Part shown: piece after piece, positions 1 through 5,612 of the stretch
How the letters are laid out: the number at the start of each line of letters is the position of its first letter
Numbering within the stretch: position 1 is the first letter of the stretch
DNA from: Ramlibacter sp.
GTDB taxonomy: Bacteria; Pseudomonadota; Gammaproteobacteria; Burkholderiales; Burkholderiaceae_C
NCBI GenBank assembly: GCA_016713005.1
Contig: JADJPY010000009.1
Location: 1-6,937, forward strand
DNA length: 6,937 nucleotides
Reading direction: 5' to 3'
The notes under the pieces: model-generated
The model's input: only the letters and a program-made list of their open reading frames with translations
The model's database searches: none
Told to the model about the DNA's origin: nothing
Program-made: the position numbers and the translations under genes

Positions 1-5
1 CGAAA

Positions 6-20
6 GTAAATGTGGAACTG
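6..20 (+). repeat. Putative TnsB-binding site L1
   Basis: GTAAATGTGGAACTG lies next to the left terminus. It matches the right-end copy at 5181-5195 (GTAAATGAGGGAATG) at 12 of 15 positions, and it begins at the same offset from the tip as the right-end copy R1 (12th base if the missing 6 nt are added). Tn7-family transposases bind several such degenerate repeats at each end, so the role is inferred from family knowledge. Confidence 0.6.
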
Positions 21-56
21 CTTGAAGCCGGCACCTCATAGGTGAGGGCCTGTCCG

Positions 57-71
57 GAGTTCTACTTTTAC
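57..71 (-). repeat. Putative TnsB-binding site L2, inverted
   Basis: The - strand reads GTAAAAGTAGAACTC, matching L1 at 12 of 15 positions but in the opposite orientation. Binding sites within one end of Tn7-like elements normally point the same way, so the inversion is unusual. It also forms the long stem with bases 6-19. It could be a true inverted site or a structural element. Confidence 0.4.
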
Positions 72-94
72 TTTTTTCGGTTGCGCAGTAATTC

Positions 95-123
95 TTGTAC
101 TTCGCGGACTCACAAGGTAAATT
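95..123 (+). promoter_or_regulatory. Possible sigma70 promoter for the tns operon
   Basis: TTGTAC (95-100; 4 of 6 matches to TTGACA) is followed, after a 17-nt spacer, by TAAATT (118-123; 4 of 6 matches to TATAAT). It lies 39 nt upstream of the proposed TTG start of tnsA. The -10 box falls inside repeat L3, so TnsB bound at the end could repress its own operon, as known for other end-bound transposases. The boxes are weak, so this is a candidate only. Confidence 0.35.
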
Positions 124-131
124 CGGGAATC
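117..131 (+). repeat. Putative TnsB-binding site L3
   Basis: GTAAATTCGGGAATC matches the right-end copy R1 (GTAATTTCGGGAACC) at 13 of 15 positions and R2 (GTAAATGAGGGAATG) at 12 of 15. It lies between the left tip and the tnsA ribosome-binding site and overlaps a possible -10 box. Three left sites spread over about 130 bp and two close right sites resemble the asymmetric end layout of Tn7. Confidence 0.6.
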
Positions 132-161
132 GGCAGCCCATCGCGGGTCAGGAGCCCGCCC

Positions 162-824
162 TTGGTCACAACAGCGTCGCCACGCCTGCCCCAGACGGCA
201 TCCATCAAGCGCATGCCATGGATGCGGCGGATCCAGCTCTACAGCCCCAAGGCTGCTCGCATGCTGGTGCTGTTTTCCTACGACGCCGTTGCGACCTGGG
301 CCCTTGCCGAGAGCAGCCCGCTGGTCGAGGCGTTTTGCGAATACCCGGGCTTCGTTGCCTTGGATGGCGTCCGCACCTTGGCGGACTTTTGGGTACGAGG
401 GTCTGGCCGGGAACAGTTCATCAAGATCGAAGACGGCATCGAGCTGACGCCTGAGTTCCCCGAGCGGGTCAAGACCTACGCTGATGTCGAGATCTCACTG
501 GTCGGCGCGGACTGGCTCGCGCACCGCCAGGTGTGGATCGACAACTGGCTGCAGATCAATCCATACCTCGTTGCCAACGCGCGCTTTGTGTCGCCCGCGA
601 CGCTGGACAGGGTGGCCTCGTTGTTCGACGAACCTCGACCTCTCTTCGATATCGAACATGCCCTGCGTGATGTCGATGCGCAGCTCGTGCGAACGGCCGT
701 CTTCATGTTGATGCATCAAGGCCGGCTGGTCAGCGACGATCTGGCCGTTCGCCCGCTGGCCATCACGACGGCTTTTCGGCGCAACGCTCTCCACACCAAG
801 GATGCCAGACCATGGCCGGCTTGA
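162..824 (+). CDS. tnsA: TnsA-like endonuclease subunit, active site possibly altered
   Basis: 220 aa from a TTG start at 162. In Tn7, TnsA cuts the 5' ends of the element while TnsB joins the 3' ends, giving cut-and-paste movement. I chose this start because AGGAG (150-154) lies 7 nt upstream. The frame is open back to an ATG at 42, but that would run through the repeats L2 and L3, and the next in-frame ATG (213) has no visible ribosome-binding site. Residues 24-90 resemble the TnsA N-terminal nuclease fold: RIQLYSPKAARM, then FSYDAVATWALAESSP, then ADFWV (D75) and QFIKIED (K88, E90). D75 fits the conserved Asp (D114 in Tn7). The E63 position falls on A42 or on the neighbouring D41. The Q-x-K pair (Q130, K132) reads K-I-E, so two or three key residues differ. 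Residues ~110-220 look like the helical C-terminal domain. It overlaps tnsB by 13 nt. Family call fairly sure; activity uncertain. Confidence 0.8.
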   Translation: MVTTASPRLPQTASIKRMPWMRRIQLYSPKAARMLVLFSYDAVATWALAESSPLVEAFCEYPGFVALDGVRTLADFWVRGSGREQFIKIEDGIELTPEFPERVKTYADVEISLVGADWLAHRQVWIDNWLQINPYLVANARFVSPATLDRVASLFDEPRPLFDIEHALRDVDAQLVRTAVFMLMHQGRLVSDDLAVRPLAITTAFRRNALHTKDARPWPA

Positions 825-2779
825 TTCCCCCGGAACTGCTGGACCTGTCAAGCTGGCCGACGGTCGATCCTGGTGCTCTCGACGAGCCCAGGCGAGCCGA
901 TCTGCACGCACGCATGGAGGCGGTGCGGCTCTACGTCGAGCGTACTGCGGTGCAAGCCATCGAGGCCACCACCGGCGTGCGGCGCAGCGTGCTCTATCGC
1001 CTGCTCAGAAGCTGCGTCGCCCCCCATGCTGACGGCCGAATCCGTGGCTTCAGAGCGCTCATTCCTTATGCTCGGGCCAAGGACTATGAGCGCACCAAGC
1101 TCGTGGCACCGTCAACGCGCACCCGCTTCGCCGGCAGCGCCGGCGCAATGTCCTCGCTGCTCCGGCGCCACGACAGTCTGCCGCTGTATCTGCGCCGCTG
1201 CATCGACCGGCACATCGTCTACATCGGCCAGGCGGGCCAACTGTGCGGCTTGCATGTCGCCCATCGGGGCTTTTTGGAGGAGTGCCGCGCGCTCGGACTC
1301 AAGCCTGGCGACTACCCTTTGAACCAGGACCGCCAGGGCATTCGTAGCTTGTCAGCGGCGCTGCGCTTGCTGGTCACCCAGGATTTCGCCGGTGCGGCAC
1401 GCGCCGCCGGCGCTCAGCGCGTGAGTTCCCCCTGGTCCGACGCGGCCCACGCGCGTGATCCCGGCGCCCGCCGGCCCCTGGAGGTCGTGGAGTTCGACGG
1501 CCACAAGCTCGACATCCGTTTGCATGTTCGCTACGAGGACAGCGCCGGGGTGCTGGAGGACATCGACATCAATCGTGTCTGGCTGCTTGTCATCATTGAC
1601 GTCTTCAGCCGCGTCATCGTGGGCTGGAACTTGGTGCTGTCGGCCGAGTACGACCGCAACGACGTCATGCGCACGATCCAGCAGGCTCTTGTGCCTCAGC
1701 GCAAGCGCGCAAATCTGTCGATACCAGGTCTGAAGTACGGGGCGAGCGCGGGCTTTGCCGGCGAGGTGATTCCACGGCTCGAGGGTGCGTGTTGGGAGCG
1801 GCTGCGGCTGGACAACGCCAGAGCCAACCTGGCTCCCGACACGCTGTCGATGCTGTGCTCGGTGGTGGGTTGCACTGCAGAGGCCGGACCGGTGGCGTCG
1901 CCGACCGAGCGGCCCTACGTCGAGCGCTTCTTCGGCACCTTGGCCAATACCCTGTCGCACCGCCTGCCCGGTGCCACGGGCGCCAGCATCAACGATATCC
2001 GGCGCCGGCTGGTCGACCTGGCGGGCAAGGACTCGCTGGCCGTGAGTTTCGATGAGTTGCTCGAGTTGATGGACGTCACGATCGCCAACTACAACGGCAC
2101 ACCCCATGACGGCATCGGCGCGCGCGCGCCGCTGGAGTTCCTGGCGCGCGCCATGGAGTTTCAGGGGAACTGCGTGCGGGTGCTGTCCGAGCCCTACCGC
2201 CGACAACTGTGCATCCTGCAGCCTTCGCGCGTCTGCCGCGTTGCCGGCAGCCTCAAGGCCGGCAAGCGCCCGCACGTCAATCTGTTGGGCGTTCGCTACT
2301 CGAGCCGCCTGCTGCAGCAAGCCACCGACCTGATGGGCCAGTCGCTGCGGATTTTCATCGATCCGCAAGACCTTCGGGTCGTGCACGCCTACTTGGAGAG
2401 CGGCGCCGAATTCGGGACCTTGACTGCTTCGCGCCCGTGGCACCTGAGCCAGCATTCCGTGCGGCTGCGACAGGAGATCATGCGCCTGCGCCGCCAGCGC
2501 AAGCTGCACTTCGGCGAGGGCGACGATCCGGTCCGCGTCTTCCTCGACTTCAAGCGCAAGCAGCGCAGCAAGCAACCCGCTCGCGAGGGCCATCGGACGG
2601 CTGAGGCAGCGCGCGCGGTGGCAGCAGCACCCTCGCCTGCCGCCAATCCCATGACGGCGACCATGCCCGGGGCTGCCGCGGCCGATGCATGCACGGACAC
2701 GCCGGTCCTGGTGCCCGTCAAGCCTCGCACCCTGACCAAGATCGGCCGCGGTCAGATCATCCCCTGGAGCGGCACTTGA
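812..2779 (+). CDS. tnsB: TnsB/TniA-type DDE transposase
   Basis: 655 aa. The ATG at 812 has AAGGA (798-802) 9 nt upstream and overlaps the end of tnsA. It catalyses 3'-end cleavage and strand transfer, acting with TnsA and with TnsC-marked target DNA. A helix-turn-helix is seen around residues 47-68 (AVQAIEATTGVRRSVLYRLL), expected for binding the end repeats, followed by the GFRALIPYARAKDYERT stretch. The RNase H-like core carries D229 (VVEFDGHKLD), D334 (LRLDNARAN) and E371 (PYVERFFGTL), with 36 residues between the second Asp and the Glu, as in retroviral-type integrases and TnsB/MuA. The catalytic triad is therefore complete. A beta-barrel-like Mu-C region follows. The last ~75 residues are Lys/Arg-rich then Ala/Pro-rich, ending in TKIGRGQIIPWSGT; in TnsB the C-terminal tail contacts TnsC. 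The length is close to the ~700 aa of Tn7 TnsB. Confidence 0.95.
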   Translation: MAGLIPPELLDLSSWPTVDPGALDEPRRADLHARMEAVRLYVERTAVQAIEATTGVRRSVLYRLLRSCVAPHADGRIRGFRALIPYARAKDYERTKLVAPSTRTRFAGSAGAMSSLLRRHDSLPLYLRRCIDRHIVYIGQAGQLCGLHVAHRGFLEECRALGLKPGDYPLNQDRQGIRSLSAALRLLVTQDFAGAARAAGAQRVSSPWSDAAHARDPGARRPLEVVEFDGHKLDIRLHVRYEDSAGVLEDIDINRVWLLVIIDVFSRVIVGWNLVLSAEYDRNDVMRTIQQALVPQRKRANLSIPGLKYGASAGFAGEVIPRLEGACWERLRLDNARANLAPDTLSMLCSVVGCTAEAGPVASPTERPYVERFFGTLANTLSHRLPGATGASINDIRRRLVDLAGKDSLAVSFDELLELMDVTIANYNGTPHDGIGARAPLEFLARAMEFQGNCVRVLSEPYRRQLCILQPSRVCRVAGSLKAGKRPHVNLLGVRYSSRLLQQATDLMGQSLRIFIDPQDLRVVHAYLESGAEFGTLTASRPWHLSQHSVRLRQEIMRLRRQRKLHFGEGDDPVRVFLDFKRKQRSKQPAREGHRTAEAARAVAAAPSPAANPMTATMPGAAAADACTDTPVLVPVKPRTLTKIGRGQIIPWSGT

Positions 2780-3750
2780 CCAACGCCCTGGTGCGCCCGA
2801 CATCCATTGCCGAACACCCACTTCATGACCGCCGCTACCGACTGCCTACGCCGCCCATCGAGGCGCTCTACACCCTGATCACGGAGGCATTGGACCGCCG
2901 CCGCCCCGGGGTGATGGTGTACGGCCGCTCGCGACTGGGCAAGACCACCGCCATCGCCTACATCGAGGCGCTGCTGAGTACCGAACGCCCTGCCCTGCCG
3001 GTGGTCACGCTGGGCTGCCGCTTCAAGCGTGTGCCCTCGGAGACGGCCTTCTTCAGCAGCTTTCTGGCCGCTGTGCGCCACAAGGCCACCGGCGGACGCG
3101 ATGCCGAACAGATGCGCCAGCGACTGATCCACCGCATGTGCGAGATGGCCGACACCAAGGCGTCGAATCAGATTTTGCTGTTCGCCGATGAGGCGCAGAA
3201 CCTGGGTGCGTGCGAGTACGAGTGGCTGAGGGATGTCCACGACGACCTGCAGCGCTGGGGCAAGACCTTGCTGGTGGTCCTCGTCGGGCAGCCGGAATTG
3301 CATGGCCAGAAGGCGACGTTTCAGCGCAGCAACAGCATGCACATCGTGTCGCGCTTCATGGTGCATGAACTGGCATTCAGAGGCGCGCGCGACGCCCAAG
3401 ACTGCGCCACGTGCTTGCAGGGCTACGATTTGCAGGAGTTCCCGGCCAACTCCGGCTGGACGCACACCCGCTTCTTCTTCCCCATGGGGTACGCCGCTGG
3501 GTTCCGCCTGGCCAGCGAAGGAGCCGCCATTTGGTACGCCTTTGATCAAGCGCATCGCAGCACGCTGTGGCCAGAAGCGCCGGAGATCGGAATGGAGTTC
3601 TTCACTGCTGCGGTCGAGCACCTGATGCTCAACCACTCCCATCAGGATGCAGCCCGGTTCCGCCCCTCCAACGAGCTTTGGGCCCAGGCTGTGCAAGCCA
3701 GCGGCTACGTCCAGGCCACGCTCAGCGGCATGCTCTCAGACGCGTTGTAG
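2776..3750 (+). CDS. tnsC: TnsC/TniB-type AAA+ ATPase
   Basis: 324 aa from a TTG at 2776 overlapping the tnsB stop (TTGA), with GGAG (2766-2769) 6 nt upstream, which suggests translational coupling. An ATG at 2689 in the same frame lies deep inside tnsB and gives an unlikely N-terminus. TnsC-type proteins form ATP-dependent filaments on target DNA, receive the signal from TniQ/TnsD and recruit the transposase. Walker A is GRSRLGKTT (G50-T57, K56). Walker B is ILLFADEAQNLG (D138, E139). A sensor-like LLVVLVGQPEL and a candidate arginine finger in HIVSRFMVHE follow. The C-terminal ~100 residues do not match a motif I recognise; in the family this part contacts TnsB or TniQ. The size fits TniB (~300 aa) more than the longer Tn7 TnsC (~555 aa). 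Confidence 0.92.
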   Translation: MTNALVRPTSIAEHPLHDRRYRLPTPPIEALYTLITEALDRRRPGVMVYGRSRLGKTTAIAYIEALLSTERPALPVVTLGCRFKRVPSETAFFSSFLAAVRHKATGGRDAEQMRQRLIHRMCEMADTKASNQILLFADEAQNLGACEYEWLRDVHDDLQRWGKTLLVVLVGQPELHGQKATFQRSNSMHIVSRFMVHELAFRGARDAQDCATCLQGYDLQEFPANSGWTHTRFFFPMGYAAGFRLASEGAAIWYAFDQAHRSTLWPEAPEIGMEFFTAAVEHLMLNHSHQDAARFRPSNELWAQAVQASGYVQATLSGMLSDAL

Positions 3751-3762
3751 CGGGCATAGCGC

Positions 3763-5106
3763 GTGCTGCCAGCGCTGCGCCTGGGGGACGGCTTCCAACG
3801 CCAGGCCGAGTACACCCGCAGGCCAGGCTGGTCACGGCCCGTGGAGTCGCTCTGGGCGATCGTGGGCAAGTGGCAGTTCGTGAACCGGCTGCCGTACTCG
3901 ACGGTGGCGCGGTGCGTCAGCTCGCTGTCGCGCACAGGGCTGTATCAAGGCGTGGATCTGCGCGTGCTCGAGGCGTTTGATCTCGACGCCCTCGCCCACT
4001 TCAGCGGCATCCATCCCAGCGCGCTGTGTGCCGGCGCGTGCGTGGCCTCGCCCTCGTCGCCAGCGCTGGGTCTGACGAGCGCCAATTTGCGGTGGTGCCC
4101 GGCCTGCATGGACCAAGGGTTTCACGCAGCGCTCTTCCAGTTCTTGCCGATCACCCGCTGCCCAACCCACAACTCGGGCTTGATAGCGGCCTGTCCGCAC
4201 TGCCTGAGCATCATCCCCTACCGCCTGGATCCAGCGGCGGTGGCCACACCACTGGCCTGTCCCACTTGCACGTCGCCGCTGATGGCGGACGCAACCGTAC
4301 TGGCCCCCGAACATCACGTCGCAGGACCGTGCAAGAACCTGGCGGACTGGCAGCGCTTGCTGGCGAGGTACGCGAGCTGGTATTGCAGCGTCCCGCGACT
4401 GCGCCGATCGGTCCCCGCCGGAGACACGACCGCCGGCGCGGACATCCCATCGCGCTGCCCCCTGCCAAAAGATCGGCTGGCCTTCATCGGCACACTGCAG
4501 GAGGCTACGCACCAAGCCCCTTTCTTGTCCTCCAATGCAAAGCTGCGCCAAGCCGTTACCTGGGCGATCGACCCGCTCGACGAACCGCCCTGGGACGGCT
4601 CGTGGAAGCCGCCGTTTGGCATGCAGGACTGGCCGAACTTCCAGGCCCCGGCCTTCGTTGACTTGTGCCGGCGATTCAGCCGCATCACCCACCTCCACCG
4701 CGAGCGCGATACGCCCAACGATCGCTGCGCAACCGCATGGTGGCGCAGGACCTGGCAAGGCGCAACGCAGCGCCCGTGCTCTGTCCAGACCACATTCGAC
4801 GATCCGCCTTTCGGCGTGGCGGAGTGGTTTGCCTTCAGCAAGCAGCTCACTTCAAAGAGCTCGAGATGGGGTGCTCAACAAGCACTGGCATTGCGCTTCG
4901 AGCAAGATCTTCAGCTCACCTGGCTTGCCTGGTCGGAGCTGCTCGAGCAAATGCCGAGGAGCTCGTCAATGGGCCTGCATCCCAGGCTCATTCCGCCGCG
5001 CGGCTGCTGGTTGGATGAACCGACGTTCTCGCCCACTTCGACGGCATTGGGGTCTTGGGGGGACATGCATTTCCAGAATTACTGCGGCTCGGCCGTAAGC
5101 CCATGA
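3763..5106 (+). CDS. tniQ: TniQ/TnsD-family target-site selector
   Basis: 447 aa from a GTG at 3763, 12 nt after the tnsC stop. No ATG is near and the ribosome-binding site is weak, so translation may be coupled to tnsC. TniQ/TnsD proteins choose the insertion site, either by binding DNA directly or by linking TnsC to a targeting complex. The N-terminal ~170 residues show the TniQ pattern: RPVESLWAIVGKWQ, then WCPACMDQGFHAALFQ (C112, C115, H121), TRCPTHNSGL (C133, H136), ACPHC (C144, C147) and ACPTC (C166, C169), i.e. several zinc-binding pairs. The remaining ~270 residues are not recognised and could hold the DNA-binding specificity. The length lies between Tn402 TniQ (~400 aa) and Tn7 TnsD (~508 aa). 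It is the last gene before the right end, with no separate tnsE. Confidence 0.88.
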   Translation: MLPALRLGDGFQRQAEYTRRPGWSRPVESLWAIVGKWQFVNRLPYSTVARCVSSLSRTGLYQGVDLRVLEAFDLDALAHFSGIHPSALCAGACVASPSSPALGLTSANLRWCPACMDQGFHAALFQFLPITRCPTHNSGLIAACPHCLSIIPYRLDPAAVATPLACPTCTSPLMADATVLAPEHHVAGPCKNLADWQRLLARYASWYCSVPRLRRSVPAGDTTAGADIPSRCPLPKDRLAFIGTLQEATHQAPFLSSNAKLRQAVTWAIDPLDEPPWDGSWKPPFGMQDWPNFQAPAFVDLCRRFSRITHLHRERDTPNDRCATAWWRRTWQGATQRPCSVQTTFDDPPFGVAEWFAFSKQLTSKSSRWGAQQALALRFEQDLQLTWLAWSELLEQMPRSSSMGLHPRLIPPRGCWLDEPTFSPTSTALGSWGDMHFQNYCGSAVSP

Positions 5107-5180
5107 TTTCACTGGAGATATTCCTGCAGAACCCGAACGGGCTCTCGCAACTTCGGTTCAGCGATGACTGCCCAACCAAG

Positions 5181-5195
5181 CATTCCCTCATTTAC
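5181..5195 (-). repeat. Putative TnsB-binding site R2
   Basis: The - strand reads GTAAATGAGGGAATG, 12 of 15 identical to each of L1 and L3. It is 8 bp inward of R1 and in the same orientation, as expected for tandem transposase sites in a right end. I see no convincing third right-end copy between here and the tniQ stop. Confidence 0.55.
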
Positions 5196-5203
5196 CCTCG
5201 CGT

Positions 5204-5218
5204 GGTTCCCGAAATTAC
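5204..5218 (-). repeat. Putative TnsB-binding site R1
   Basis: The - strand reads GTAATTTCGGGAACC, 13 of 15 identical to L3. It starts 12 bases from the right tip, matching the inferred offset of L1 from the left tip. Confidence 0.6.
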
Positions 5219-5229
5219 TTTCGCAGACA
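5215..5229 (-). repeat. Right terminal inverted repeat of the Tn7-like element
   Basis: The - strand reads TGTCTGCGAAAGTAA. Its last nine bases are identical to window bases 1-9, the inner part of the opposite terminus. TGT at the tip is the usual terminal triplet of Tn7/Tn402-type elements. Outside this point the sequence becomes a recognisable GFA coding region on the - strand, which independently supports the boundary. Confidence 0.75.
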
Positions 5230-5234
5230 GTGTT
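5230..5234. other. Predicted 5-bp target-site duplication (right copy)
   Basis: GTGTT directly abuts the right tip. Tn7-like elements usually make 5-bp duplications. The left copy would lie outside the window, so only one copy can be seen and the call is a prediction. Confidence 0.35.
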
Positions 5235-5431
5235 CCCACTGTCGCCTTTGCTGCTGTACGCGGCGGCGACTCCTCGATCTCGATGCTCTCGCTCAGGAAG
5301 ATCGCATTGGCCGTGCCATTGCCGGCAATGTGCTGACAGTCGCGGCACCAGCAGATCCGAGATATGACCGGTTCTGCAGTGATTCGGAAGCGAATCTGGC
5401 CGCAGAGGCAGCCACCTGTTCTTTCGGCCAT
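5230..5431 (-). pseudogene. 5' remnant of a GFA-family gene, frameshifted and cut by the transposon
   Basis: The ATG at 5431 has GGAAGG (5446-5441) 9 nt upstream. The protein begins MAERTGGCLCGQIRFRITAE and continues to ICWCRDCQHIAGNGT, with C8, C10, C27, C29 and C32. These match the CxCG and CWCxxCQ zinc-binding motifs of the glutathione-dependent formaldehyde-activating/CENP-V family, whose members often lack that named activity. After EIE (codon 53) the frame is wrong, but a +1 frame gives AAAYSSKGDSGNT, the usual continuation in this family, so about one base is missing near 5270-5273. The coding sequence then stops at the transposon tip, removing the C-terminal ~60 residues and the FCxxCG motif. 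The 3' part should lie beyond the left end. The gene lies just after an attC site in cassette orientation, so it was an integron cassette gene. Non-functional as it stands. Confidence 0.85.
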
Positions 5432-5484
5432 CGAGGGCAACCTTCCTTTCGCGTAGAGGCCTACGCACCGTGGCCTGACGTGCG

Positions 5485-5612
5485 GCCTAATGTGGAGCTA
5501 ACCGGGCGACGACGGAAGGACGCCAGGCCCGGGCCGCAGACAATGTACCGCGTACCTGCGGCCCGGGCCTGGTGGCCTGCCGTTGGCGCTCAGTTGAAGC
5601 GGCAAGTTAGGC
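5485..5612 (-). other. Integron attC recombination site 1 (128 bp)
   Basis: The site is bounded by GCCTAAT (5485-5491) and GTTAGGC (5606-5612), with long inverted arms. A perfect 17-bp stem pairs 5523-5539 with 5556-5572 around a 16-nt loop. On the - strand the outer arms read GCCTAAC...TTCAACTGAGCGC and GCCCGGTTAGCTC...ATTAGGC. Extra bases sit in the first arm, which sets cassette polarity to the - strand. The R' box on the side facing the GFA gene is ATTAGGC rather than GTTAGGC, so the essential crossover triplet is changed. Confidence 0.88.

Larger units (their letters stand above)
1..79 (+). repeat. Imperfect long hairpin at the transposon left end
   Basis: Bases 1-5 (CGAAA) pair with 75-79 (TTTCG). 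Bases 6-19 pair with 58-71 at 12 Watson-Crick and one G-T position of 14, after a 3-nt bulge at 72-74. Bases 28-31 pair with 54-57 (CCGG/CCGG). Inside is a hairpin of CACCT (32-36) and AGGTG (40-44) around CAT. Part of this symmetry comes from two oppositely oriented copies of the terminal binding repeat. Whether it folds as DNA or RNA, or simply positions transposase protomers, cannot be read from the sequence. Confidence 0.5.
1..5229 (+). mobile_element. Tn7-like transposon (tnsA-tnsB-tnsC-tniQ), left terminus just outside the window
   Basis: Four co-directional genes in the Tn7 order encode a TnsA-like endonuclease, a DDE transposase, an AAA+ ATPase and a TniQ target selector. The right boundary is set at 5229, where the - strand reads TGTCTGCGAAAGTAA, starting with the TGT typical of Tn7/Tn402-type ends. 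Bases 1-9 of the window (CGAAAGTAA) equal bases 7-15 of that terminus, so the left end probably begins 6 nt before the window. Related 15-bp repeats sit in both ends. The whole element would be about 5.23 kb. No resolvase, res site, antibiotic or metal resistance, defence or other cargo gene is visible. The boundary call is inference from the repeats and from interruption of a GFA gene exactly there. Confidence 0.85.

Noticed and set aside
42..161. N-terminal extension of tnsA from an ATG at 42
   Set aside because: It would translate through the left-end repeats and has an odd composition. The TTG at 162 has a well-spaced AGGAG.
2689..2775. Start of tnsC at an upstream ATG
   Set aside because: It lies 88 nt inside tnsB and adds an unnatural His/Arg/Asp-rich segment. 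TTG at 2776 overlaps the tnsB stop and has GGAG 6 nt upstream.
1352..2821. 489-codon open frame on the - strand
   Set aside because: Antisense shadow of tnsB in GC-rich DNA. The + strand protein has the complete DDE triad.
2752..3696. 314-codon open frame on the - strand
   Set aside because: Antisense shadow of tnsC, without recognisable motifs.
3832..4758. 308-codon open frame on the - strand
   Set aside because: Antisense shadow of tniQ, whose zinc-binding pairs are evident on the + strand.
5125..5145. CCCG-AA-CGGG palindrome after tniQ as a terminator
   Set aside because: The stem is 4 bp with a 2-nt loop and no T-run follows.
5226..5243. GACAGT/ACTGTC inverted repeat straddling the right tip
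   Set aside because: Only 6 bp, and formed by the chance junction of the tip with GFA coding sequence. Probably not functional.
5109..5468. 119-codon - strand frame across the right transposon end
   Set aside because: It spans the transposon boundary. Only its part near 5230-5268 matters, as the continuation of the frameshifted GFA gene.
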